Shown: positions 37,329 through 46,244, counted from the stretch's first letter. The stretch is 64,000 nucleotides of DNA from Erythrobacter colymbi (GCF_002155685.1 NZ_MUYK01000001.1:620001-684000); one strand, 5' to 3'. Translations and numbers: made by a program. Notes: generated by a model from the letters alone, not told the origin.

Positions 37329-37499
37329 TTCACGCAGAGGCGCAGAGGAAGCAGAGGCGCTGAGATGTAGTGCGCGCGGCGCAGCCGCATTTCACCTCGA
37401 ACGTCGCGGTTTGCGACATTGTCATGGAAGCAGAATGTGCCTTCGGCACAGGGCGACACCTCTGCGTCTCCCCTCTTCCTCTCTGCGCCTCTGCGTGAA
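37329..37499. repeat. Paired CACGCAGAGGCGCAGAG inverted repeat
   Basis: Outer arms TTCACGCAGAGGCGCAGAGG (37329-37348) and its inverted copy (25-nt arm 37475-37499, with a 2-nt insertion) flank about 120 nt of unrecognised sequence that has one short dyad (GTGCCTTCGGCAC). It lies between two convergent genes. It resembles a non-autonomous mobile or palindromic element; no coding frame is supported. Confidence 0.75.
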
Positions 37500-37512
37500 T
37501 CCGAAAAGCCGA

Positions 37513-38202
37513 CTACCGCCCCGATATGTCCTGCAGCAGCTCCGCATCGAGCAAGGCGATCCCCCGCTTCCCCTCGCGCCGGATCGCGCCCATGTCTTCG
37601 AGTTCGCCGAGCTTGCGGCTCACCGTCTCGATCGTGAGGCCGAGCATGTTGGCGATTTCGCCGCGGGTCAGGGGCAGTTCAAACTGCCGCGCGAGGTGGC
37701 ACGAGCTTTCGCTCGCCGCCGCGGCGAAATCGTGGAGCAGGGCCGCGAGCCGCGCCTCGGCGCTGGCGTGGCCGGTCAGCTCGAGCAGGTTGCGCGTCGC
37801 CAGCAGATCGGCCTGGCTGCGGCGCAGCAGCGCGCGGGCCAGCGCCGGGTAATCCTCGATCGCCCGCTCGATATCGCGCCGCGCGAAGGTGCACAGGCGG
37901 CTTTCGGTGAGCGCCACCACATCGTGATGCGCGAAAGGCGCGAAGAGCTCACCGATGAAGCCCGCCGGATGGACCAGCGCGAGGATCTGCTCGTTGCCGT
38001 CCTGATCGATCGCCGAGACCTTGAGCGCGCCGGTCAGCAGCGTCGCGCAGGCGGCTTCCTCGTCACCGGCGGCGAACAGCATCTCGCCGCGCTTCAGCGT
38101 GCGGGTGCGGCCCGCGGCGGCCATCGCCTCGCGTTCCTCGGGGGTAAGCACCGCGCAGGCCGCGGTCTCCTTTACCGGACAGGTGGCGCAGGCGAGGTTC
38201 AT
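37513..38202 (-). CDS. fnr: Crp/Fnr family regulator, FNR-type with Fe-S cysteines
   Basis: A 229-aa oxygen-sensing transcription factor. N-terminal cysteines at 5, 8 and 16 (CATCPVKETAAC) plus Cys-104 (SRLCTF) fit a [4Fe-4S] cluster as in FnrL/FNR. A cyclic-nucleotide-like domain follows, and the helix-turn-helix LTRGEIANMLGLTIETVSRK has the ExxSR recognition residues that read TTGAT-type boxes. Start 38202 has GGAGGTGA 9 nt upstream and overlaps the lipoprotein gene (ATGA). The FNR box at 36682 is a likely target. Confidence 0.92.
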   Translation of the reverse strand: MNLACATCPVKETAACAVLTPEEREAMAAAGRTRTLKRGEMLFAAGDEEAACATLLTGALKVSAIDQDGNEQILALVHPAGFIGELFAPFAHHDVVALTESRLCTFARRDIERAIEDYPALARALLRRSQADLLATRNLLELTGHASAEARLAALLHDFAAAASESSCHLARQFELPLTRGEIANMLGLTIETVSRKLGELEDMGAIRREGKRGIALLDAELLQDISGR

Positions 38203-38699
38203 GTCCCCATCACCTCCCACAAGCGCGCGATTTCCGCGTCCTCGCGGGCGAGCACGGCGGCGACTTCGGACTGCGCGGCGGCAAGCGCCGGATCGGGGCT
38301 GAGCGCGCCTGCGGCTTCGGCCGAGAGGGCATCGAGCGCGGCGAGAGCCTCGGCGGTCTTGCTGCGGCGCGTGTCGAGTTCGGCCAGCGCGACGATTGCG
38401 GTGGCCCGCGCATTGCTCTCGAAGGGTTGTCCGGCAGCCGCCCGGGCGAGTCGCGCCGCCTCGCTCTCGCGCGCGGTAAAGGCAGCGTGGGCGGCCTTGG
38501 CGGCACCGCGCAGCTCGGCCAGACGCGCCGCCGGTGTCGCGGGGCGAATCGGTGCGGCAGGCGCGGGCGCCTCGGTCGCGATCCCGCGCTCCACATCGCG
38601 GATCGCCAGCGAGGGATAGGAGTGGCTGCCGCTCGCACAGGCCGTCAGCCCCGAGGCAAGCAGGGCGATGGCGGCGGTTTTTGTCAGTTCTGAGCGCAT
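38199..38699 (-). CDS. Predicted lipoprotein, Ala-rich
   Basis: A 166-aa protein with a lipoprotein signal: LLASGLTACASGS places the lipidated Cys at about residue 21. The rest is helical and Ala/Glu/Arg-rich (RLAELRGAAKAAHAAFTARE), possibly coiled coil, with no recognised domain. Start 38699 is preceded by a weak site and the longer frame adds 14 residues before the signal. It overlaps fnr by 4 bp, so both probably share a promoter. Confidence 0.7.
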   Translation of the reverse strand: MRSELTKTAAIALLASGLTACASGSHSYPSLAIRDVERGIATEAPAPAAPIRPATPAARLAELRGAAKAAHAAFTARESEAARLARAAAGQPFESNARATAIVALAELDTRRSKTAEALAALDALSAEAAGALSPDPALAAAQSEVAAVLAREDAEIARLWEVMGT

Positions 38700-38798
38700 A
38701 AAGATCCCGTGTCCTGTTACCATGACACCCGCGCGTGGCAAAGCGTCCTAACAGATATGCGCATCCGACTTTTTGGTCATGCCGCCCGCGCAGGGGCG

Positions 38799-38827
38799 TT
38801 GACTTGGCCCCGCCTTTCCCCTAACGG
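38799..38827 (+). promoter_or_regulatory. Candidate promoter for rplU-rpmA
   Basis: TTGACT (38799-38804) is followed at 16-17 bp by CTAACG or TAACGG (38821-38827), about 108 nt upstream of rplU. The -35 is near consensus; the -10 is weak, as often in alphaproteobacteria. It is the best candidate in this 235-nt gap, which otherwise contains nothing I can identify. Confidence 0.4.
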
Positions 38828-38934
38828 CACGCATCCTTTACGGGGCTGCATCTGCGCAAGCCCCGCATTGCCGTTCGGTTTTTGTGGCGCAAGCGCGATG
38901 GCCGGACACCGCACAGACAAGAGAGTTTAGAGCC

Positions 38935-39315
38935 ATGTTCGCTGTAGTGCGCACGGGCGGCAAGCAATATCGGGTTGCCGCCGGAGACAAGATTGCCGTT
39001 GAAAAGCTCGCAGGCGAAGCCGGCGACACGATCACGCTGGGCGATGTCCTGCTGGCCGGTGAAGGCGAAACCCTCGCCGATGCCAAGTCGGTGACCGTCT
39101 CGGCCGAGATCATCGCCCAGGCCAAGAGCGAGAAGGTGGTCGTCTTCAAGAAGCGCCGCCGTCACAACTATCGTCGCAAGAACGGCCACCGCCAGCAGAT
39201 GACGCTCCTGCGCATCACCGCTGTCGGCGCTGCCGCTGCCGAGAAGCCGGCCAAGAAGGCCGCCGCCAAGAAGACAAAGACCGAAGCCGCCGAAGCGGCT
39301 GCCTCGGCCGAATAA
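38935..39315 (+). CDS. rplU: 50S ribosomal protein L21
   Basis: L21 (126 aa) binds 23S rRNA in the large subunit. The domain spans residues 1-102 from [14 protein letters not shown] to [12 protein letters not shown] tail of about 24 residues rich in Ala, Lys and Glu follows, as is common in sphingomonads. ATG 38935 is the family start; the open frame extends 17 codons upstream without similarity. It is followed by rpmA after 12 nt. Confidence 0.97.
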   Translation: MFAVVRTGGKQYRVAAGDKIAVEKLAGEAGDTITLGDVLLAGEGETLADAKSVTVSAEIIAQAKSEKVVVFKKRRRHNYRRKNGHRQQMTLLRITAVGAAAAEKPAKKAAAKKTKTEAAEAAASAE

Positions 39316-39327
39316 GGAGCCCGGACC

Positions 39328-39597
39328 ATGGCACATAAGAAAGCAGGCGGTTCGTCGCGTAACGGTCGTGATTCGGCCGGTCGTCGCCTTGGCGTGAAGA
39401 AGTTCGGCGGTCAGGAAGTGATCGGCGGCAACATTATTATCCGTCAGCGCGGCACCAAGGTGTACCCGGGCGTGAACGTGGGCATGGGCAAGGACCACAC
39501 CCTCTACTCGCTTACCGACGGCGTCGTGCGATTCCACGCTGGCAAGCTCGGCCGAAAGTACGTCTCGGTCGACGCCATGGCCGAAGCGGCCGAATAA
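39328..39597 (+). CDS. rpmA: 50S ribosomal protein L27
   Basis: L27 (89 aa) lies near the peptidyl transferase centre. [20 protein letters not shown] opens the protein and [20 protein letters not shown] and [11 protein letters not shown] follow. The N-terminus is the full-length form that reaches the A site, without the cleavable extension of Firmicutes. It is followed by a strong terminator. Confidence 0.98.
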   Translation: MAHKKAGGSSRNGRDSAGRRLGVKKFGGQEVIGGNIIIRQRGTKVYPGVNVGMGKDHTLYSLTDGVVRFHAGKLGRKYVSVDAMAEAAE

Positions 39598-39598
39598 G

Positions 39599-39708
39599 CG
39601 GACGATTCGATAAAGGGATCGTCCGGTAAGGATGGTCCCGGCGGGTGCAAGACCCGCCATTCGAGGGAGACAGGACCGTCCTCAACCGAGGGGGTCCGTC
39701 TCCCTTTT
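39599..39708 (+). terminator. Two hairpins after rpmA, the second a rho-independent terminator
   Basis: The first stem, CGGACGAT/ATCGTCCG at 39599-39625, spans the last base of the rpmA region. The second, GGGAGACAGGACC (39665-39677) with GGTCC-GTCTCCC (39693-39704), has a 12-bp stem with one bulge and is followed by TTTT (39705-39708). This is the clearest intrinsic terminator of the window. The 100 nt after it before the next gene show no feature. Confidence 0.85.
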
Positions 39709-39812
39709 GCGTTCTCCCTCACCATTGCCGCGAGATTCCAAAAGCTTCGCGGCCATGAAACTGTCACGCGTCAGCCCTAGGGCCGGCGCGGGGCGAGGTA
39801 GGGAGAACTCTC

Positions 39813-40349
39813 GTGTTCCATCGCAGCGAAAGACTGTTCCTGAGGCCCGCTTTCCCCGAGGATTGCGGCGCAATTCTCGCCGGGATCGGCGAGGAGAGCA
39901 TCGTCAAGAACCTCGCCCGCGCGCCGTGGCCCTATACGCTCGACGATGCGCGCCACTTCGCCGCCCTGCCGCAGGACATGCGCCTGCCGCACTTCCTCGT
40001 CACCGTGCCCGGCAAGGGCGTGATCGGCAGCGCGGGGATGGGCGAGCACGAGGGTGAGCCCGAGCTCGGCTACTGGATCGCACGTGCGCACTGGGGGCAG
40101 GGCTATGCCACCGAGGCGGCGGGCGCGGTGCTCAAGGTCGCGCGCGCGCTCGGCCACCGGCGGGTGGTCGCGGGGCACTTCGTCGACAATCCCGCCTCGG
40201 GCAAGGTGCTGCGGAAGCTCGGTTTCGTCCCCACCGGGCGGCCGGGCAAGCGCTTCAGCCTCGCGCGCGGGTGCATGGTCGAATCGGTCGAATATGCGCT
40301 CGATCTGGAGGCCGACATGGACCCGGCCCCGTTCGCCCGGGCGGCCTGA
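39813..40349 (+). CDS. GNAT family acetyltransferase, RimJ/RimL-like
   Basis: A 178-aa acetyltransferase of the RimJ/RimL type: RSERLFLRPAFPEDC at the start, GYWIARAHWGQGYATEAAG as acetyl-CoA loop near residue 85, and FVDNPASGKVLRKLGFVPTG near the end. The GTG at 39813 has AGGGAGAA about 9 nt upstream. Position after rplU-rpmA is frequent in sphingomonads. The substrate, protein N-terminus or small molecule, is unknown. Confidence 0.88.
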   Translation: MFHRSERLFLRPAFPEDCGAILAGIGEESIVKNLARAPWPYTLDDARHFAALPQDMRLPHFLVTVPGKGVIGSAGMGEHEGEPELGYWIARAHWGQGYATEAAGAVLKVARALGHRRVVAGHFVDNPASGKVLRKLGFVPTGRPGKRFSLARGCMVESVEYALDLEADMDPAPFARAA

Positions 40350-40421
40350 CCGGATCAGACCCGCGCGCTTCGGGGCGCGGGTCTTGTTCGCATCTGCAAA
40401 AAGCCTTAGGGGCGTTGCCCT

Positions 40422-41018
40422 ATGGTCGCCAGAAAGAGGCTAACTCCCGAGGAATCGCGCAGCACCGCGCTCGAAGCCGCGCGCGCGCTGCTGATCGAGG
40501 CGGGGCCGCAGTCGGTGACGCTGAAGGCGGTCTCGGCGCGGATCGGGCGCACCCATGCGAACCTGCTCCACCACTTCGGCTCGGCCTCGGGCCTGCAGAA
40601 GGCGCTGGCCGAGCATCTGGCGCGCACGGTGTGCGAGACGATCCTCCAGGCCGTCCATGCCAGCCGCGCGGGCCTGGGCTCGGCGCGCGAGGTGGTCGAT
40701 CTCGCCTTCGATGCCTTCGACCGCGAGGGCGCGGGCGCGCTCACCAGCTGGATGCTGCTGACGGGCAACGAGGACGCGCTCGATCCGATCATCTCGACGA
40801 TCCACGACCTGCTCGACGAACTCGCCCCGACCGAACCGCCCGAGCATATCGCCGAGCGGCGCCTGCACCGCGATACGCTCAGCCTCGTGCTGATGGCGCT
40901 GGGCGATGCACTGATCGGCGGCGCGCTTGCCAAGTCGCTCGAGCTGCCGCGCGATGCCGCGCGCGAGCGGGCGACGGCGATGCTCGAAGCGAGCTTCGCC
41001 GAACACCAGCAGCACTAG
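40422..41018 (+). CDS. TetR/AcrR family transcriptional regulator
   Basis: A 198-aa repressor-type regulator. The N-terminal helix-turn-helix shows ALLIEAGPQSVTLKAVSARIG with HANLLHHFGSASGLQKALAEH (the TetR 'HFGSK.GL' core); the helical C-terminal ligand domain is unrecognised. Its ligand and targets are unknown; neighbours are a GNAT gene and ygfZ. Its stop codon shares CTAG with the convergent ygfZ. Confidence 0.88.
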   Translation: MVARKRLTPEESRSTALEAARALLIEAGPQSVTLKAVSARIGRTHANLLHHFGSASGLQKALAEHLARTVCETILQAVHASRAGLGSAREVVDLAFDAFDREGAGALTSWMLLTGNEDALDPIISTIHDLLDELAPTEPPEHIAERRLHRDTLSLVLMALGDALIGGALAKSLELPRDAARERATAMLEASFAEHQQH

Positions 41019-41749
41019 CTCTCGGGCGTCTCCACCCCGGCGCGCTGCCATGCGGGCAGGCTCGCAGGATCGAGGCTGTCCACCCGCAGGTGATCGACCG
41101 CGAGGCCAAGCTCGGGATAGGCCGCCATCCGCCGCGCCTCGTCCGACGCGCCGAGCGGCACCACCACCAGCCGGCGATTGACCTTCTGCCGCCAGTTCAT
41201 CCGCGCGGTGTTTTCCTGCCCGACATAGCAGCCCTTGGTGAAGCTCACCCCGTGGAGTTCGACCGCGTTGGTTTCCAGCCACAGGATGTCGCCCATCTCG
41301 GCCCGCCCCTCGGGCACGCCGAGGCCGAGTCGATGGGCGAGCCACGCCGCGTCGGCGCTCTCCCCGCCGGGGTGCGCCAGCCAGCGGTGGCCGAGTTCGG
41401 CCAGGCGCGGGTCATGGGCGAGGTTCTCGTGGGGCAGGGGGCTCCAGTGGACGGCAAGGCTCTCGTCGCGCGCAATCGCGATTTGGCGGCGCAGGCGGTA
41501 CATCGACAGGCGCTTGACCAAAGCGTCGGCCTCCGCGGCCTCGCAATCGAGCAGCAGATCGGGCCCGTCGTTCCACACGAGGAAATCGAACATGTGCTTG
41601 CCCTGTGCCGAAAGCAGCGCGGCGTAGCAGGGCAGGGGGCCGGTCACGTCATTGGTGACAAGGCCCTGGAGGAAGCCCGCCACGTCCTCCCCGGCGTCCT
41701 GCGGGGCAAGGCGGATGATCGCGCGGGTGGTCAGTTCGGTTGCAGTCAT
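41015..41749 (-). CDS. ygfZ: YgfZ/GcvT-type folate-binding Fe-S protein
   Basis: YgfZ (244 aa) is a tetrahydrofolate-binding protein needed for some Fe-S enzymes. The essential motif K-G-C-Y-x-G-Q-E is present as VSFTKGCYVGQENTARM near residue 170. FLQGLVTNDVTGPLPCYAALLSAQGK near the N-terminus and VVVPLG toward the end also fit. ATG 41749 is used; the frame continues seven codons upstream. Divergent from pyrC. Confidence 0.92.
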   Translation of the reverse strand: MTATELTTRAIIRLAPQDAGEDVAGFLQGLVTNDVTGPLPCYAALLSAQGKHMFDFLVWNDGPDLLLDCEAAEADALVKRLSMYRLRRQIAIARDESLAVHWSPLPHENLAHDPRLAELGHRWLAHPGGESADAAWLAHRLGLGVPEGRAEMGDILWLETNAVELHGVSFTKGCYVGQENTARMNWRQKVNRRLVVVPLGASDEARRMAAYPELGLAVDHLRVDSLDPASLPAWQRAGVETPES

Positions 41750-41787
41750 GGGTGACAGATAGGATCGCACATGGCTAAGGGGAACCC

Positions 41788-42825
41788 ATGACCGACCGCC
41801 TCACGATCCGCCGCCCTGACGACTGGCACCTGCACTTCCGCGATGGCGACATCATGCGCGAGGTGGTGCCCTATACCGCGCGGCAGTTTGCCCGCGCGAT
41901 CGTGATGCCCAACCTCACCCCGCCGGTGACGACGACGGCGCTGGGCGCGGCCTATCGCGAGCGGATCATGGCGGCGGTGCCCGCAGGCGTGCGGTTCGAG
42001 CCGCTGATGACCTGCTACCTCACCGACAACACCGATCCCGACGATCTGGCGCGCGGGGCAGCCGACGGCGTGTTCACCGCGGCCAAGATGTATCCCGCCA
42101 ACGCCACGACCAACTCGGCCGCGGGCGTGACTGATGTCGAGAAGCTCTATCCCGTCCTCGCGCGGATGGAGGCCGAGGACATCGTGCTGTGCATCCACGG
42201 CGAGGTGACGGACCACTCCGTCGACGTGTTCGACCGCGAAAAGGAGTTCATCGAGAGGCACTTGCGCGGCATTGTTGCGGCTTTCCCGAACCTCCGGATC
42301 GTGTTCGAGCACATCACCACCAGCGATGCGGTCGATTTCGTCAACGAGGCCGGGCCGCAGGTTGCCGCAACCATCACGCCCCAGCACCTCCACATCAACC
42401 GCAACGCGATGCTGGTGGGCGGCATCCAGCCGCACAACTACTGCCTCCCCGTCGCCAAGCGCGAGACGCACCGGCTGGCGCTGCGCGCGGCGGCGACGAG
42501 CGGGAGCCCGAAGTTCTTCCTCGGCACCGATTCGGCCCCGCATCTGAGGAGCGCCAAGGAAAGCGCCTGTGGCTGCGCGGGGATTTTTGGCGCGCCCTAT
42601 GCGCTCGAAAGCTACGTCACGGTGTTCGACGAGGAGGACGCGCTCGACCGGTTCGAAGGCTTCGCCTCGCTCCACGGTCCGGCCTTTTACAAGCTGCCGG
42701 TGAACGAGGAGACCGTCACCTTGGAACGCGCCGAGGTGGCGGTGCCAGCATGCCTGCACGTCACCGGCGAGGAGATCGTCCCCTGGCATGGCGGGCAGCT
42801 GCTGGGGTGGAGGTTCGTCGGCTAA
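41788..42825 (+). CDS. pyrC: Dihydroorotase (class II)
   Basis: PyrC (345 aa) cyclises carbamoyl aspartate to dihydroorotate in pyrimidine synthesis. The metal site is visible: [10 protein letters not shown] (HxH) near residue 14, [14 protein letters not shown] with the carboxylated Lys near 100, [21 protein letters not shown] and [10 protein letters not shown] with the catalytic Asp. The length matches the short E. coli-type enzyme. It is followed by a palindromic element. Confidence 0.97.
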   Translation: MTDRLTIRRPDDWHLHFRDGDIMREVVPYTARQFARAIVMPNLTPPVTTTALGAAYRERIMAAVPAGVRFEPLMTCYLTDNTDPDDLARGAADGVFTAAKMYPANATTNSAAGVTDVEKLYPVLARMEAEDIVLCIHGEVTDHSVDVFDREKEFIERHLRGIVAAFPNLRIVFEHITTSDAVDFVNEAGPQVAATITPQHLHINRNAMLVGGIQPHNYCLPVAKRETHRLALRAAATSGSPKFFLGTDSAPHLRSAKESACGCAGIFGAPYALESYVTVFDEEDALDRFEGFASLHGPAFYKLPVNEETVTLERAEVAVPACLHVTGEEIVPWHGGQLLGWRFVG

Positions 42826-42832
42826 TCATGTC

Positions 42833-42910
42833 GTCATCCCCGCGCAGGCGGGGATCCAGCTTTCTGGACTATTCGCAAAGCAGCTGGACCCCCGCCTGCG
42901 CGGGGGTGAC
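42833..42910. repeat. Paired palindromic element with 29-bp arms
   Basis: Arms 42833-42861 and 42882-42910 are inverted copies with two mismatches (GTCAT/GTCAC and GGGGATCC/GGGGGTCC). Each arm holds its own dyad CCCCGC...GCGGGG. It fills the gap between pyrC and rarD, and the rarD stop lies 4 nt beyond. A solo arm occurs at 4359-4386. It can fold into a large stem and probably ends both converging transcripts. Confidence 0.85.
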
Positions 42911-42914
42911 AGCA

Positions 42915-43841
42915 TCAGGAAGCAGACCCCCGCTTCTTCGCCCACAGATCCCACACGAACACCGCCACCGCGATCCAGATCAGCACGAAGCATGCGAGCT
43001 TGGCCGGTGCGAGCGGCTGGTGGAACACGAACAGGCCGAGGAAGAACACGATTGTGGGCGAGAGATACTGGATGAAGCCCAGCGTCGAATAGTCCATCCG
43101 CCGCGCGGCGATGGCGAACATCAGCAGCGGCACGGCGGTGACGACGCCGGAGAACACGATCAGCAGGCTCATCCACGCGTCATGCCCGAAAGCCGAGCCT
43201 TGCGGGCTCATCGCGTACCATGCGGCGATGCTCCCGGCGACGGGCAGCAGGATCGCGCTCTCGATGGTGAGGCCGGGGAGCGAGCCCACGGCAACCTGTT
43301 TCCTCACAAGGCCATAGACGCCGAAGCTGAAACCGAGACTGAGGCTGATCCACAGGCTCGTCAGCGTTTCCGCTCCCGTCGCCAGCAGCGCCACCGCGAC
43401 CCCTGCGATGGCGACCGCGAGCCATTGCCGCTTCGACAGCTTCTCGCCCAGCACCACCGTGCCGAGCAGCACGTTCAATAGTGGGTTGAGGTAATAGCCG
43501 ATCGAGGTCGCAAACACCTCGCCCGCCATGATCGCCCAGATATAGACGAACCAGTTGATCCCGATCAGCACCGAACTCGCCAGCAGGGCGAGCAGGCTCC
43601 GGGGCGTCTTCAGCGCCGCGAGCAGCTCGGGGAACTGGCGGCGGTAGGCGACGATCAGCAGGCACAGCGGCAGCGTCCAGATGATCCGCCAGCCGACGAA
43701 TTCGAACGGGGGGACGCTCCTCACCAGCATCAGGTAGAGCGGCAGGAAGCCCCAGATGATGTAGGCCCCCAGCGCCGGTGCAAGGCCGGAGGCGACGGGG
43801 CCGGACGCCTGCGGAGCGTCGTGAGGGGCGGGGGTGCTCAT
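42915..43841 (-). CDS. rarD: EamA family transporter, RarD type
   Basis: A 308-aa membrane protein with about ten helices, arranged as two EamA (DMT) repeats. GAYIIWGFLPLYLMLVR near the N-terminus, PFEFVGWRIIWTLPLC, YIWAIMAGEVFATSIGYYLN and FIQYLSPTIVFFLGLFVFHQ fit RarD, originally named for chloramphenicol resistance. The transported solute is unknown. Confidence 0.9.
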   Translation of the reverse strand: MSTPAPHDAPQASGPVASGLAPALGAYIIWGFLPLYLMLVRSVPPFEFVGWRIIWTLPLCLLIVAYRRQFPELLAALKTPRSLLALLASSVLIGINWFVYIWAIMAGEVFATSIGYYLNPLLNVLLGTVVLGEKLSKRQWLAVAIAGVAVALLATGAETLTSLWISLSLGFSFGVYGLVRKQVAVGSLPGLTIESAILLPVAGSIAAWYAMSPQGSAFGHDAWMSLLIVFSGVVTAVPLLMFAIAARRMDYSTLGFIQYLSPTIVFFLGLFVFHQPLAPAKLACFVLIWIAVAVFVWDLWAKKRGSAS

Positions 43842-43921
43842 GGTGCCGCGGCGTTAGGGGTGCAGGCGCCGGGGCGCAAGCCGCAGGATCGCTGAACGGT
43901 GGCTTTCAACCGCATGGCCGA

Positions 43922-43955
43922 TTCGTTCAGATTGCACTCTCTATAGATGAACGAA
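43922..43955. promoter_or_regulatory. Inverted repeat between divergent genes, possible operator
   Basis: TTCGTTCA (43922-43929) and TGAACGAA (43948-43955) are perfect inverted 8-mers around an 18-nt spacer containing TCTATAGA, an AT-rich palindrome that could be a -10 region. It lies between rarD and the lipoprotein gene. A dimeric regulator is possible; which one is unknown. The remaining 150 nt of the gap show nothing else. Confidence 0.4.
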
Positions 43956-44106
43956 ATTGGGCTTGCGGCCGTTCCCACCAGCGGCCGCCGGCGCGGGGGC
44001 GCGTTTTTGCCTTCGCGGGGGACGCCTTCGGGGCCATCCGGCTCCGGAGGCGTTTCCACGTCTGGTTGAAGGCAAATTAACCAACCTGTGGCAAAGGCTT
44101 GGGGCG

Positions 44107-44835
44107 ATGCGCCGCGCCCTTCCCCTTCTGCTGCTTGCAAGCTGTGCCGCTGCCTGTGCGCCTGCGGGCCCCGGCGCGGCGGACGATGCCGCGCTGATCG
44201 CGCAGGACCCCGTGATCGCCCGCGCGCTCAACGACCCGCTGATGAGCGACCCCGATCTCGCCAGCCGCAACGAGGCCAACGCCGCTATCGGCTTTGCCGA
44301 CAGCACGGCGCTGCCGGTGCTCGCGGCGAGCAACGAGGATGCGCAGGCCGCGCGCGAGGCGCTGCGGATCGAACTGCTCGAAAGCGGCACGCTCCCCGAT
44401 CTCCCGCCCGCCAGCGACAAGCCGGGCGGCGCGCCGCTCGGCCCGATGTCGGGGCCGGCGGAGCTTCTCGCCGCCGTCGGCGCGCCCGCGGCCTGTGCGG
44501 GCAAGCTCAGGGAAGACTTCGCGCTCGCCGCCAAGCTGCCGCCCGCCGCCCTGCTTCCGCCGCCCGCGATGGTGGTGCAGGCAGGTGGAGCAGATACGGG
44601 CGAATGCCGCCTTCGCATCGTCCGCTACCAGACCGCCGCGCCGCTTGCCGATGTGCTGCAATACCACTTCGTGCGTGCGAGCCGGGCAGGGCTCACCCCG
44701 CAACGCTTCGCGCAGCCGCAGGAGAGCATCGCGGCGAAGGGCAAGAACGGCGAGCGGCTGGCGGTGCATCTGCGTCCGGCACCCGGCGGGCTGACCGGCG
44801 TGACGCTGGTCTACCGCGCGCCGCAGACGAACTAG
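44107..44835 (+). CDS. Predicted lipoprotein
   Basis: A 242-aa protein with a lipoprotein signal ending in LLLASCAAACAP, where Cys at about position 12 or 16 would be lipidated. The mature part has ALRIELLESGTLPDLPPASDKPG and a C-terminal region DVLQYHFVRASRAGLTPQRF. I recognise no family. ATG 44107 is chosen because the frame further up has no similarity and crosses the operator-like repeat. It converges on astD, sharing CTAG. Confidence 0.75.
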   Translation: MRRALPLLLLASCAAACAPAGPGAADDAALIAQDPVIARALNDPLMSDPDLASRNEANAAIGFADSTALPVLAASNEDAQAAREALRIELLESGTLPDLPPASDKPGGAPLGPMSGPAELLAAVGAPAACAGKLREDFALAAKLPPAALLPPPAMVVQAGGADTGECRLRIVRYQTAAPLADVLQYHFVRASRAGLTPQRFAQPQESIAAKGKNGERLAVHLRPAPGGLTGVTLVYRAPQTN

Positions 44836-46244
44836 GGCCGCACCCCGATCATCACCGTCGCGCGCGGCTGGTCCATCTCGTTGCTGGCGACCGGATAGGC
44901 GCAATAATCGGCGGCGTAATAGGCCGCCGGGCGATGGTTGCCCGACAGGCCGACCCCGCCGAAGGGCGCCTTCGACGAGGCCCCGTTGGTGGGCGCGTTC
45001 CAGTTGATGATCCCGGCGCGGATATTGGCCCAGAAGCGCCCGTAATCCTCGGGGCTGCCGCCGATCAGCGAGGCCGAGAGGCCGAAGCGGGTGTTGTTCG
45101 CCTCGGTGATGGCGGTGTCGAGGTCGGGCACGCGGATCACCTGGAGCAGCGGGCCGAACAGCTCGATATCGGGGCGCTCGGGCACGTCGGTGACGTCGAT
45201 GATCCCGGGGCTGAGGAAGGGCAGATCGGGCACCGTGCGGCGCATGTGCAGCAGCGGGCGGCCCCCGGCGGTGAGCAGCGCGACGAAGCTTTCGGTCAGG
45301 CGGTCGGCAGTCTCGTTGTCGATCACCGGGCCCATGAAGGGCTGCGGCTCGCCGAGCGGGTGGCCGACCATCAGCTTGCGCGCCAGCGGCACGAGTTCGG
45401 CCATCAGCGCGTCATAGACGCTCTCCACCACGATCAGCCGCCGCGCCGAGGTGCAGCGCTGGCCGGCGGTGGTGAAGGCGCTCTGCACGATCAGCGCGGC
45501 CGCATCGGCGAGCTTGGGCGTGTCAGTGACGACGACGGGGTTGTTGCCCCCCATCTCGAGCGCGACGATCTTGCCCGGATTGGCGGCGAGCTTGCGATTG
45601 ATCGCGATGCCTGCCTGCGCCGATCCGGTGAACAGCACGCCGTCGATCCCCGGATGGGCGACCAGCGCCTTGCCTTCCTCCGGCCCGCCGATCACGCACT
45701 GGATCACGTCCTCGGGCACGCCGGCGCGGTGGAAGGCCGCGACCAGCGCCTCGCCCACGGCGGGGGTTTTCTCGGACGGCTTGAACACCACCGCATTGCC
45801 CGCGATCAGCGCGGGGATGATGTGGCCGCAGGGGATGTGGGCGGGGAAGTTGAACGGCCCGATCACGGCCATCACGCCATGCGGCTTGTGGCGCAGCGCC
45901 GCGCTCGCCCCGACGCCGGAATCGAGCTTCTTCTTGCCCGTCCGCTCGGCATAGGCCTGCACCGCGATGTCGATCCGCGCGACCACCGAATCGATCTCGT
46001 TGCGCGCTTCCCACAGGGGCTTGCCCGCCTCGCGCGCGATGAGATCGGCGAGCATGTCGCTGTCGCGGCGCACGGTGTTGGCAAAGCCGCGAAGCAGAGC
46101 GATCCGGTCGGTCAGCGCGCGTGCGGCCCACGGCGCCCAGGCACGGCGCGCGGCGGAAACGGCCGCGTCGACGTCGCCCAGAGGGCCGCGCCAGACTTCC
46201 TCTCCGCTCGCCGGTTCGTGGGAAATGAGGATGTTGTCGGTCAA
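44832..46244 (-). CDS. astD: Succinylglutamate-semialdehyde dehydrogenase
   Basis: AstD (about 470 aa) oxidises N-succinylglutamate semialdehyde with NAD+ in the AST pathway of arginine catabolism. Aldehyde dehydrogenase landmarks: GPFNFPAHIPCGHIIPALIAG, FKPSEKTP, LFTGSAQAG, catalytic Glu in ALEMGGNN and catalytic Cys in TTAGQRCTSARR. No ATG is suitably placed: TTG 46244 gives the family start (TDNILISHEP), TTG 46313 the longest. No astA, astB or astE is in the window, so the true substrate may differ. Confidence 0.87.
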   Translation of the reverse strand: MTDNILISHEPASGEEVWRGPLGDVDAAVSAARRAWAPWAARALTDRIALLRGFANTVRRDSDMLADLIAREAGKPLWEARNEIDSVVARIDIAVQAYAERTGKKKLDSGVGASAALRHKPHGVMAVIGPFNFPAHIPCGHIIPALIAGNAVVFKPSEKTPAVGEALVAAFHRAGVPEDVIQCVIGGPEEGKALVAHPGIDGVLFTGSAQAGIAINRKLAANPGKIVALEMGGNNPVVVTDTPKLADAAALIVQSAFTTAGQRCTSARRLIVVESVYDALMAELVPLARKLMVGHPLGEPQPFMGPVIDNETADRLTESFVALLTAGGRPLLHMRRTVPDLPFLSPGIIDVTDVPERPDIELFGPLLQVIRVPDLDTAITEANNTRFGLSASLIGGSPEDYGRFWANIRAGIINWNAPTNGASSKAPFGGVGLSGNHRPAAYYAADYCAYPVASNEMDQPRATVMIGVRP

